From: Desulfobacteraceae bacterium
Lineage (GTDB): Bacteria > Desulfobacterota > Desulfobacteria > Desulfobacterales > Desulfobacteraceae
Assembly: GCA_004796375.1 (NCBI GenBank)
Contig: QZLA01000086.1
Coordinates: forward strand, 1-35,290
Length of the DNA: 35,290 nt
Reading direction: 5' to 3'
The notes under the pieces are model-generated. The model worked only from the letters and a program-made list of their open reading frames with translations. It ran no database searches and had not been told where the DNA came from. Shown piece by piece: positions 24,941-33,130 of the stretch. Numbering within the stretch: position 1 is the first letter of the stretch; every line of letters begins with the position of its first letter. The translations under genes and the position numbers were made by a program.

Positions 24941-27900
24941 CACCTTTACCATGGCTATCATCGGTAGAATCTTCCTGGACAAAACCATCCGGCGGCCTGT
25001 TTTACTCTTTGTTCTGTTGGTCGTCCTTCTGATCAGTACGCTTCCCGGCCTGTTGTCATGGGCGATCAATACCCATGCCCTTCGAACCTATCTGTCAGAT
25101 CAAATCCATCAGCACTACGGAATTCACCTGACATCGGAACATCTGTACATCAAGTTTCTGCCGCGATTTTCAATCTTTTTCAAAGATTTTCAACTCCGTG
25201 TTGATCCAAGTTCTTCAATCCAACTGGAATCGATTCACCTGTTTCCGGATCTCCAGAACCTGGTTAAAGGAAAGCTCAAATTCGACAGGATCTCGGTAAG
25301 CAACGGCGTTATCAAATCCCAGGATTCTTCTGTTACCTCTGTCCACAAACCATTGATCCCCGGATTTCCGCTTTTATCCCTGTTAAGGGACAAGAATCAA
25401 CTCAACATATTTATCAACCGGCTCTTTTCATACTTTTCTCCTGACCAGACCTCACTGGAATTAAGTATTAACGCGTTCCAAACACCCTATTTCACCCTTA
25501 ACAATGGCATCCTGGTCATATCCAAAGCACCTGTCGAGGTCGATGTCAAATGCCGAATTTCAGATCTATGGATCCGCAATGACCTGTTGAGGCAGCTCAA
25601 CGCTTTCAGAGCAAAGGACAAGTTCTACTGGGTGAATATCGATTCTGTTCACTCAAAGGAGGTCACCTTTCATGCAAACCTCGATGCAGGAGGAACTACC
25701 CGGGGCACCCTGGACTTTTCCAACCTGACAATAAAAAATCGTGATCTTTCCAGGCCGGTTCAAACCAACACCTTACAGTTGACCTATCTTTTATCGGATG
25801 CCAATGCCCGGTTGAAGATAAATCCTTTCCGCTTTGAGTACCCCAAAGCGAATCTGTCCGTCACATTTGACTGGGAGAAGAACCGGCAATCCGCTGTCCT
25901 CTTCAGCGGTAAAAATGCGTCCATAGAGGAAGTAAGAACCGTGGGGCTCTCCATTCTCCCCAACAGCAGGGTGTGTAACGAGCTGTTCTGGATCCTTCAG
26001 AAGGGGCAGGTAGCATCCGTTGATGTGGGATTTAAAAGCCCAACGCTGGATCAGCTCCTTGAAGGGGATAATCTTGATTTGAGCGGAGATGTATCCAATG
26101 CCACGGTCAATATCCCTGAAACCCGCCTGACCGTTTCAGATATCGATGGTAAGGCATCCGTAAAAAAAGGGGTATTGCATGTGGTCACCCGTTCAGGATC
26201 CCTCAATGGTTCCGTTATCCGGTCCGGTCGGTTGGATGTGGATCTGATGAACCATGCGGATGTGCCGTTTAACGGTGAGTTTAATATTGACGTGAACCTG
26301 GAAGGTCTACCCGGAGTTCTGATTCCCCTGCTCTCAGGGACAAGGCTCTCACAGGAACTTGAGCAGGTCAAGACCATTAAGGGGCATGCCGCCGCCCGGT
26401 TAAGCCTCAATCTTGAAACTGGCCGATCAGATGTCGATGTCAGGGTCCAGGCGGATAAGATCCGCGCAAAAGGCAATTACAATCGGATACCGGGTGACAT
26501 TGAAATTGACCGTGCGTCATTTCAATATGATTCAGACCTATCCCGTCTTGAACATGTTTATGCAAGGATTAACGGCCAGTCTGTTTATGATGTTAATGCG
26601 CTGCTGGATCTTCGGGACCGGCCACGGGTACACATTGAATCCGGGTCCGCCCTTCTTGATGTCAGTACCCTGCACCCATGGATCAACAGGTATGAATACT
26701 TTAAAAAGATGCTCTCGGGCATCAAAAAGATATCCGGACAGGTCTATGTTGACCAGGCTAGTATATCGGGGTTCACCAATGATCCGGAGAAATGGCAATA
26801 CCGGATTTCAGGTAAAACAATGGATATTGAGGTGTCAACACCCGGCGAATCAGTTGATGCGCCGGGCGCGTTGACCCATTTGTTCTGTGATTTTGATTTG
26901 AACCAAAACAGCTTTGCAGTGTCCAATTTGAACACCCGTGTAAATGATATCGGTTTTATTGCGGATGATGAGGATTCCATTCTTCACCAGGTGATCACCC
27001 CTTTTTCAGTAAACAGTGCATCCCTGTCCAACAATGAATTCACAGGGCAGCTAACCATGCCATCTGATGCCAGGCTGATAGTAACGGCTGCTAAACCGGC
27101 CCAAGATGCTGATTATGACCTGCTCAAGCTTGACATAACCGATACCCCTGACACCCGGGCCACCCTCATATTCAACTCCGGAACGGAACATGAATCGATT
27201 GATTTTTCAGGGCGTTTTCACTCCAGGACCCTGGAGCGCATACTCGTTCCCCAAAGCCCGTTGATTGCATCCCTTTATGAATTTTCTTTAGGGGAATATT
27301 TCACCGTTGAATCTTCAAGCGTCAAAAACCAGTTGATTTTCAACACACCTGAAATCAATACAGACATGATGCTTGAAGACAGCACCTCATCAGACCTGTC
27401 CAGGCAATTTCTGAAGAACAAATCAATCATACTCAATATCGGGGCACTGGCATTCAAGGCGCTTCAATTCAACAATATCAAAGCCCGGATTGATGATACC
27501 GATAACCTCACCCGTTTTCAGGTAGAAGAAGCAGATTTGTGCACGCTTTCAACCCAAGGAGTTCTTGATTTTACCGGCCAGAAGATCAATGCCGACATTT
27601 CCATCACCGGTGAGTGTGAAAATGACCTGGCCCTTGCCCTGCCCTGCCTTTTCAAACAGGAGGACCTGATCAAGGGTCCATTTAAACTGACCAGCCGTCT
27701 GAAAGCCCATGCCGAAAAGGAGGTGCTGATCAACGCATTTAACGGGGATATGAACTTTGAGGCTGAAGATGGCCGGATCTACAGGCTGACCCTTTTATCA
27801 CGCCTCCTGTCTCTGCTCAATGTTTCAAATCTGTTTGAAGGTAAGCTGCCTGACATCACGCAGGAAGGGTTTGCCTATGACCGGTTCAGTATTGACGCGG

Positions 27901-28235
27901 AAATTATCGACTCCCGGGTTCATATCAGAAAGGCGATCATAGACGGACAGGATATGACCCTGATCTTCACAGGCTGGGTCGATCCCATCGAAGATCAGAT
28001 CGACCTGACCTGCCTGGTTGCCCCGTTTAAAACCATTGATATGATTATTTCGAAAATCCCCATCATCAGTACCCTGCTGGATGACCGGCTGATCTCCATC
28101 CCTGCCAAGGCAACAGGCAAACTCGGCGATCCCCTAGTTGTTCCACTTCACCCTTCGTCCGTCGGGGAAGGCCTTGTCAACTTAATGGTACAAATTTTAA
28201 AAACACCTGTTCAACTCCTGGAAGATCTTCAATGA
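24918..28235 (+). CDS. AsmA-like bridge-type envelope protein (YhdP/TamB relative)
   Basis: This 1105-residue protein has one membrane segment (about 27-47, PVLLFVLLVVLLISTLPGLL) and a huge, beta-rich periplasmic body. After the membrane segment comes the AsmA N-terminal pattern (LRTYLSDQIHQHYGIHLTSE, then KFLPRFSIFFKDFQLRV, and KGKLKFDRISVSNGVI). The last 170 residues resemble the AsmA/YhdP C-terminal domain (LLSRLLSLLNVSNLFEGKLP, then GWVDPIEDQIDLTCLVAPFK). Members of this group span the periplasm and are thought to carry phospholipids toward the outer membrane. The ATG at 24918 has AGGA 8 bases upstream, but inside a hairpin. An ATG at 24951 lacks any ribosome site. The stop overlaps the acyl-ACP thioesterase gene by ATGA. 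Which AsmA paralogue it is cannot be settled by eye. Confidence 0.85.
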   Translation: MSLADDPATFTMAIIGRIFLDKTIRRPVLLFVLLVVLLISTLPGLLSWAINTHALRTYLSDQIHQHYGIHLTSEHLYIKFLPRFSIFFKDFQLRVDPSSSIQLESIHLFPDLQNLVKGKLKFDRISVSNGVIKSQDSSVTSVHKPLIPGFPLLSLLRDKNQLNIFINRLFSYFSPDQTSLELSINAFQTPYFTLNNGILVISKAPVEVDVKCRISDLWIRNDLLRQLNAFRAKDKFYWVNIDSVHSKEVTFHANLDAGGTTRGTLDFSNLTIKNRDLSRPVQTNTLQLTYLLSDANARLKINPFRFEYPKANLSVTFDWEKNRQSAVLFSGKNASIEEVRTVGLSILPNSRVCNELFWILQKGQVASVDVGFKSPTLDQLLEGDNLDLSGDVSNATVNIPETRLTVSDIDGKASVKKGVLHVVTRSGSLNGSVIRSGRLDVDLMNHADVPFNGEFNIDVNLEGLPGVLIPLLSGTRLSQELEQVKTIKGHAAARLSLNLETGRSDVDVRVQADKIRAKGNYNRIPGDIEIDRASFQYDSDLSRLEHVYARINGQSVYDVNALLDLRDRPRVHIESGSALLDVSTLHPWINRYEYFKKMLSGIKKISGQVYVDQASISGFTNDPEKWQYRISGKTMDIEVSTPGESVDAPGALTHLFCDFDLNQNSFAVSNLNTRVNDIGFIADDEDSILHQVITPFSVNSASLSNNEFTGQLTMPSDARLIVTAAKPAQDADYDLLKLDITDTPDTRATLIFNSGTEHESIDFSGRFHSRTLERILVPQSPLIASLYEFSLGEYFTVESSSVKNQLIFNTPEINTDMMLEDSTSSDLSRQFLKNKSIILNIGALAFKALQFNNIKARIDDTDNLTRFQVEEADLCTLSTQGVLDFTGQKINADISITGECENDLALALPCLFKQEDLIKGPFKLTSRLKAHAEKEVLINAFNGDMNFEAEDGRIYRLTLLSRLLSLLNVSNLFEGKLPDITQEGFAYDRFSIDAEIIDSRVHIRKAIIDGQDMTLIFTGWVDPIEDQIDLTCLVAPFKTIDMIISKIPIISTLLDDRLISIPAKATGKLGDPLVVPLHPSSVGEGLVNLMVQILKTPVQLLEDLQ

Positions 28236-28987
28236 CGCCGGATTCCACACTGACACGCACTATCCATTTTCCCTATTCAGGGATTACCATGTTCAACCAG
28301 CCCAAAATCACCTTTGTTTTGAGTATCTTTCAGGATATGGCGTCGGAGCACGCCGCACATTTAAAGGTATCCGGCTTTGATCTGCTTGAAAAGGGGTACA
28401 AGTGGGTCATTGCCCGATATCACATTCGATTTCATTCAACCATTAAATGGATGGATCGCCTGACTTGCCATACCTGGCGAACACCACACAAAAACCTGTA
28501 TGAGGTCAGGGAGTTTAACGTAGAAGATCACCAGGGGGATCAGATCGTTTCAGGGTCCGGGGTATGGATCATGGTCAATAATGACACCTCCAGACCCGTT
28601 CGGCTGAGCCGTTTTATGACGGATGAGATGATCAAAACTCAGGAAAACAAAACATTTGATTTCCCGGATATTGAAGAACCGGTCGCTTATGACTTCAATA
28701 CCACTGTTGTCCCCGGACATCAGGATATTGACCTGAATCAGCATGTGAACAATACGGTTTACATCGGCTGGGCCATCGACAGTATTCCCTCCAATCATTT
28801 AAAAGACCTGAGCCCGGATTCCATGTCTGTGATTTTTCATAATCAAGCCTTCCACGGTCAGAATATCTCAATCATGACCCATGTATCCGAACGCAAGCAG
28901 CATGTGGTCACCTGCCACCAAATCGTTGAGCAGACTGGTGAGAAGCGGCTTGCCATGATTGAAATCCTCTGGAATAAATCGGAATGA
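28232..28987 (+). CDS. Acyl-ACP thioesterase (FatA/FatB-like double hot-dog)
   Basis: This 251-residue cytoplasmic hydrolase is predicted to release free fatty acids from acyl carrier protein. Two hot-dog units are visible. The first contains SIFQDMASEHAAHL and a thioesterase-like FHSTIKWMDRLT. The second has the catalytic cluster DIDLNQHVNNTVYIGWAID, with Asp167, Asn169 and His171 in the D-x-N-x-H order of plant-type acyl-ACP thioesterases. Asn173 follows in the usual HVNN run. The length fits bacterial members. The ATG overlaps the AsmA-like stop and the TGA overlaps the recX start, so three unrelated-looking genes are coupled. Chain-length preference cannot be told. A link with the AsmA-like lipid transporter is possible but only inferred. 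Confidence 0.9.
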   Translation: MTPDSTLTRTIHFPYSGITMFNQPKITFVLSIFQDMASEHAAHLKVSGFDLLEKGYKWVIARYHIRFHSTIKWMDRLTCHTWRTPHKNLYEVREFNVEDHQGDQIVSGSGVWIMVNNDTSRPVRLSRFMTDEMIKTQENKTFDFPDIEEPVAYDFNTTVVPGHQDIDLNQHVNNTVYIGWAIDSIPSNHLKDLSPDSMSVIFHNQAFHGQNISIMTHVSERKQHVVTCHQIVEQTGEKRLAMIEILWNKSE

Positions 28988-29499
28988 GCCCAATGACGGA
29001 ATCCGCTTTCCATAATCCTGACAGGGAGTTTGAACTGGCATTTAACAAAGCCTTGCGTTATCTCGGCTATCAGGCCAGAAGCACCAGAGAGGTCCGAAGA
29101 CACCTGGAAAAGCATAAAATTTCAAAGCGTTCCATTAGAAACGTATTGGATAAATTAACGGAATACAGGTATGTGGACGATCTTGAATACGCCAGATCAT
29201 TTGTATCCAACCGGAAACGGACCCGGCCCAAAGCCGTATTTGCCTTAAGATATGAACTGGGACAAAAAGGGATCAGCGATATGATCATTGATCAGGTCCT
29301 GGACCGCGAGAATGACCATGAGCTAGCTGCACGTGCGCTTGATGGTAAATGGCGGCAGTGGAAACATCTGGATCCTGAGAAACAAAAGCACAAGGTGTTC
29401 GGCTTTTTGAGGAACCGCGGATTTAATTATGAACACGCGTTATCCGCGTGGGAACAGGTCAAACACCGGGATGGGCGAAAATTTGAGGAAAAAAAGTAA
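28984..29499 (+). CDS. recX: RecA regulatory protein RecX
   Basis: This 171-residue all-helical protein is predicted to bind RecA filaments and inhibit their strand exchange. It has the RecX three-helix repeat pattern: AFNKALRYLGYQARSTREVR, then HLEKHKISKRSIRNVLDKL, EYRYVDDLEYARSFVSNR and RTRPKAVFALRYELGQKGIS. The family hallmark YLxxRxRSxxELRxxL is recognisable as LGYQARSTREVRRHL. No recA lies in the window; RecX genes are often next to recA, so here it has moved or stands alone at the end of the envelope operon. The ATG overlaps the thioesterase stop (ATGA). Two internal Met codons near the start (28984 and 28993) both keep the frame. Confidence 0.93.
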   Translation: MSPMTESAFHNPDREFELAFNKALRYLGYQARSTREVRRHLEKHKISKRSIRNVLDKLTEYRYVDDLEYARSFVSNRKRTRPKAVFALRYELGQKGISDMIIDQVLDRENDHELAARALDGKWRQWKHLDPEKQKHKVFGFLRNRGFNYEHALSAWEQVKHRDGRKFEEKK

Positions 29500-29787
29500 T
29501 AATGTAGGAAAAACATTACCCAGATTTATAACTTTTTTTGCGTATTTCCAAAAAAAATGCCCCGGCAACAGCCTTATTTTACTGCCCGGTAATTTACATT
29601 TATGACGCCAAAGCCTTTCAAAAGCTTCTAATATAAGGCTAACGATTACACGCCTGAACAATCTTGGCCACAGTGGCTGGTCTTGTATCTATTGATGCCA
29701 AACCCTGGTATGAATTGTGCAATAACTGCATTGTCAGATAAAATCTCTTTGATTTGAGGTTTTACTATCCACGAAAGGGATTCTTGT
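29500..29787. other. 288-base non-coding gap between recX and the PilZ gene
   Basis: I see no credible gene here. It holds several imperfect repeats. AGCCTTAT (29570-29577) is complementary to ATAAGGCT (29633-29640), while AGCCTT at 29612-29617 can pair with the same element, so the two pairings exclude each other. TTGGCCACAGTGGCT around 29664-29678 is a small dyad. No clean terminator for the recX operon is visible, although TAATGT/ACATTA near 29500 and runs of T and A occur. I compared it with the c-di-GMP-I riboswitch core and found no consistent match. Confidence 0.5.
29706..29721 (+). promoter_or_regulatory. Possible sigma-54 promoter upstream of the PilZ gene
   Basis: TGGTAT-N5-GTGCA has the invariant GG (29707-29708) and GC (29719-29720) exactly ten bases apart, as in the sigma-54 consensus TGGCAC-N5-TTGCA. 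Three of the eleven conserved consensus bases differ. A start near 29732 would give a leader of about 56 bases before the ATG at 29788. No activator gene of the sigma-54 type is in the window. Confidence 0.25.
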
Positions 29788-30207
29788 ATGGTTGGAAGAA
29801 AAAGAACTGTAGAACGACGTAAAAGCAAACGATACAAGGCGAATGAAGGCGCTTATGCAGCCATAAGCCCCTACTCTTACATGCTCGGACAGATCATAGA
29901 CATCAGCATGGGTGGATTGGCGTTCAAATACATTGACACCGGAAGTGACGATCCAAGTGAACAGGACACCAGATCGCTTGATGAAACCATATTTCTAAGC
30001 AGTATGGGATATTATGTCGGCGATCTTCCTTTTCAAACCATTGCTGATTATGAGCTGACAGACAAGCCCTCGTTCAGCTCCATGAAAGTGAGAAAGCGGC
30101 ACATTCAATTTAAAGACCTGAGTTTTAAACAGCTTTTTGACCTGGACTACTACTTGAGGCACAACGTTTCCGAACCGGTAGAGAAACTGGAAAAACCATC
30201 TACCTGA
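29788..30207 (+). CDS. PilZ-domain protein, predicted c-di-GMP receptor
   Basis: This 139-residue cytoplasmic protein has the PilZ c-di-GMP contact motifs in the right spacing. RRKSKR holds R11-x3-R15, and DISMGG holds D38-x-S40-x2-G43, 22 residues later. The beta-barrel continues to about residue 110 (FQTIADYELT, RKRHIQFKDLSF). Such proteins change partner binding when the messenger is present, typically in motility or exopolysaccharide control; no partner is adjacent, so its target is unknown. AAGGGA lies about 8 bases before the ATG. It is transcribed alone after the 288-base gap and converges on the M16 peptidase gene. Confidence 0.88.
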   Translation: MVGRKRTVERRKSKRYKANEGAYAAISPYSYMLGQIIDISMGGLAFKYIDTGSDDPSEQDTRSLDETIFLSSMGYYVGDLPFQTIADYELTDKPSFSSMKVRKRHIQFKDLSFKQLFDLDYYLRHNVSEPVEKLEKPST

Positions 30208-30220
30208 TCCTGATCCCTTT

Positions 30221-30246
30221 TACCCCCAGGGGTATTATTCTTTTTC
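30221..30246 (+). terminator. Candidate intrinsic terminator after the PilZ gene
   Basis: TACCC (30221-30225) pairs with GGGTA (30230-30234), and the inner C-G can extend it but leaves a tight loop. The tail TTATTCTTTTT (30235-30245) is T-rich. The short stem makes it a moderate call. The tail overlaps the 3' end of the convergent M16 gene. Confidence 0.4.
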
Positions 30247-33117
30247 AGGGCCCAGGAGCATAAGTACAGTTTTGTCCGTATCAAGATAAACCTTGGCCAG
30301 GTGGTCCATATCCTGCTTTGTCACGCTGCCGTAGGCTTGGGGAAACGACCTGGCCCATTCAAATTTCTGTGGATAGAAAAAGGATCCTGCCATTACAGAG
30401 TGCAGCCAGTATTGATTTCGTTTCTTAAGTTCTCCCAGATGGGTCATCAAAGGCTTTTTGACCAGGTCCAATTCCCTTTCCGTCACGCCCTCACGGGCAA
30501 GCGAATCGGCGATGGATTTCAGTTCCATGGCAATCTGTTCCGCCTGATCCGGAGCCACGGTGACGACGGCATGCATCAGGCCGTAATCATCGTATGCTAA
30601 CGACGAATCATTATACACATAGGGTGAATAGGCAGCACCGAGTTTTTCCCTGACCTGGATGCGAAGACGCTCGGAGAACAGGCGGGATAAAACCACCAAT
30701 CTGCGGGTCAGGGCGATATCCCAATAATCCACGGTGGGAAATACCAGCCGGACCATGGATTTCTCTATTTTCGTATCCACTCTAAGATCAAACCGTTTGT
30801 CCAAGGGTAAGGCCGGGCTCTGCCGTTGGCCGGCACTGCGATAAGTTTTTGAGCGCTGGCCAATGGTCCCCAGCACCTTCCGGCCAAGGGGAATGACCTC
30901 CTCCGGAATAAAATCGCCGACCAGGGAAAGCTCCACAGGCGACGTTTTAAAATAGGGAAGAAGCCAAGCACGGATCTGGTCCGTGGTGATCCTATCAATA
31001 CCTTCAGGGGCGGGCAACCCAAAGCGCGAATCCTGGCCCGCAAGAATTTTCTCACCCTTGATCTGCATCACGCCCTCAATGGTCCTGGCCATGTTCCGGT
31101 ATGATTCCTTGTATTGCTTTTTAGCCAGCACCAGTGCATTCTCACGAATTCCCGGATCAAGTATAAAGGTCTGAATCACATCAAAGATCAGTGCGATTTG
31201 ATTGGCACCGGCAGTTCCGGTCAGCGTAAAGAGATTCTCCTTGATCTCAAACTCATATTCAATATCCCTGCCTGCCAGAGCCTGCTCTAATTCATCCTGG
31301 GTCAGCCGGCCAAAGCCGCTGTCGTTAAGCACCTGTTCAGACAAAATCGACAACCCCGGCAGCATTTCGGGTTCGGTCTGTTTTCCTTTCCCGAAAACCA
31401 GTTTAAAGTTGACCTCATCTTTCTTGAAATCGGTCGGTTTAAGATTCAGGCAGGTATGGTTGTCAAACTTGATCTGACGAACCCCCAGATCTTCAATCAC
31501 CTGGTCGGTAAGAACCGATACCTGATTCTCCGGCCGCAGAACATCAGCGGTTGTTAAATAGGGAAATGATTTTGCCTCGGTTATGGGATAGGGCTGAACC
31601 GGCTGTGTCTGTGCCAGTTTAAATGTTTCAAGAATCTGGCTCTCAGGGCTTTTACCGCCCTTGCCCTCAATGGGAATATGTCCGGTTACAGTGATCAGTC
31701 GATGGTTGTCTGACCATGCATGAACAAAGGAAGCATGGACCTGTTTGAGGGTTAACGTCTCGATAAAGGGTTTTAAAAGATCCTGTTCCTGACTTGCTGA
31801 AATAATCAGTTCCAGATTGCTCATCCGGTCCAGCAGTTCATCCGCGATATCCTTGCTTTTGCGTGTGGGAGCCCGTTTGGTACGGGAGTCCAGACCAGAC
31901 AGCAGTTCGCGTTTGGCCTGGTCGAGCTCAGCGTCATGAAAGCCGTGCAAAAGGGCCTGGCGTAGTGTATTTTCCATTGTTGCGATGCTGGCCTGCCATT
32001 GAGACGTAATATTGGTACAACCGACCGCACTCATGGTAATGTGGCGCAGGAATGTACCGGAATATGCTCCGGCATCTGAAAAGGACGGATCTTCCTGCCG
32101 GAGTATTTTTGAAAACCTCTGGTTCAAGATCATGTTGCCCAGGCGTTTCGTGATATCCTGTTTCAAATCTGCAGCGGTCTCCGGCTCAAATGCTGATCTG
32201 GAGATGGTTTCTATCGTAATGTCGGTATCACCGGCCTCGGGTTCAAAATGATAAAATGCCTTTACGCCTGTGTGCGCCGTCCACCGGTTCTCAGGCATTT
32301 TTAAGAAATCATCGGTTCTGGGTTCAAAATCATTGAACCTGGCTTGGATCAGTGTTGTGACAAGTTGGACGTCAAAATCACCCACCATGACCAGAACCAT
32401 ATTGTCCGGCCGGTACCATTGGTCATAGTATGCTTTGAGTATGCGCTGGTCTGCAGTCTTTATGGTAGAAGCTATGCCGATGGGATGGCGTTGATTCAGA
32501 ATTGATCCGGGCAGCTCAAACGCCAAGGATGCCTTCAGAGTGCGGTAGGATACTGAATCCCTGTCCCGCATTTCAGCGAGGATAATTCCCTTTTCCCTCT
32601 CAATTTCGCTGGGAAACAGGAGCGCGCCCCGGGCATAATCATCAAAAACCAGCAAGGCATCCCGGATACTTTGCGCACTGTTATCCGGCAGATCCAGATC
32701 ATACACCGTGTTGTAGAATCCGGTATGGGCATTGGCATCCGCACCAAAATCCATGCCAATGGACTGGAAGTACTCGACCAGTTCACCGGGTTTGAAATGT
32801 GTAGACCCGTTAAAGAGCATGTGCTCAAGGTAGTGGGCCAGCCCCTGTTGCTCATCTGTTTCATGAACCGATCCGGCAAATATATTCAGATGCATCCGGA
32901 TACGTTTTTCAGGGATGGGGTTCTTGACCAGGATATAACCGAACCCGTTGGGCAGCATTCCTGCAACCACACGCGGATCCTGGATCGTACCCTCAAGTGT
33001 CGTAAATACAGGTGTCGGGGCAGAGGATTGAACCGTGACAGGACTCTGCCCCAGACAGCCTGGCAGCAGGCAGAATACGACAACAAGGTACAGCCAGGAT
33101 CCTAGGATTTTATTCAT
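30235..33117 (-). CDS. M16 family zinc metallopeptidase, lipoprotein
   Basis: This 960-residue protease is of the pitrilysin/insulysin type with two homologous halves of two M16 domains each. A lipoprotein signal ends LLPGC, with lipidation at Cys21, so it is tethered to a membrane in the periplasm. The inverted zinc motif is HYLEH (His95, Glu98, His99), with a third ligand candidate Glu175 in EIEREKGIILAEM, 76 residues further. The C-terminal half has no HxxEH, as expected for the non-catalytic half that closes the chamber, and retains the R/Y pattern (EKLGAAYSPYVYND). It lies 13 bases downstream of the PpiD/SurA-type gene, likely in one operon. E. coli PqqL is a similar-sized relative; the substrate is unknown. 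Confidence 0.95.
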   Translation of the reverse strand: MNKILGSWLYLVVVFCLLPGCLGQSPVTVQSSAPTPVFTTLEGTIQDPRVVAGMLPNGFGYILVKNPIPEKRIRMHLNIFAGSVHETDEQQGLAHYLEHMLFNGSTHFKPGELVEYFQSIGMDFGADANAHTGFYNTVYDLDLPDNSAQSIRDALLVFDDYARGALLFPSEIEREKGIILAEMRDRDSVSYRTLKASLAFELPGSILNQRHPIGIASTIKTADQRILKAYYDQWYRPDNMVLVMVGDFDVQLVTTLIQARFNDFEPRTDDFLKMPENRWTAHTGVKAFYHFEPEAGDTDITIETISRSAFEPETAADLKQDITKRLGNMILNQRFSKILRQEDPSFSDAGAYSGTFLRHITMSAVGCTNITSQWQASIATMENTLRQALLHGFHDAELDQAKRELLSGLDSRTKRAPTRKSKDIADELLDRMSNLELIISASQEQDLLKPFIETLTLKQVHASFVHAWSDNHRLITVTGHIPIEGKGGKSPESQILETFKLAQTQPVQPYPITEAKSFPYLTTADVLRPENQVSVLTDQVIEDLGVRQIKFDNHTCLNLKPTDFKKDEVNFKLVFGKGKQTEPEMLPGLSILSEQVLNDSGFGRLTQDELEQALAGRDIEYEFEIKENLFTLTGTAGANQIALIFDVIQTFILDPGIRENALVLAKKQYKESYRNMARTIEGVMQIKGEKILAGQDSRFGLPAPEGIDRITTDQIRAWLLPYFKTSPVELSLVGDFIPEEVIPLGRKVLGTIGQRSKTYRSAGQRQSPALPLDKRFDLRVDTKIEKSMVRLVFPTVDYWDIALTRRLVVLSRLFSERLRIQVREKLGAAYSPYVYNDSSLAYDDYGLMHAVVTVAPDQAEQIAMELKSIADSLAREGVTERELDLVKKPLMTHLGELKKRNQYWLHSVMAGSFFYPQKFEWARSFPQAYGSVTKQDMDHLAKVYLDTDKTVLMLLGPEKE

Positions 33118-33130
33118 GCGTTATCCGGTT

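Noticed and set aside
29500..29787. c-di-GMP-I riboswitch before the PilZ gene
   Set aside because: A GACGCCAAAGCC stretch (from about 29604) resembles part of the core, but the other conserved parts are absent or in the wrong order.
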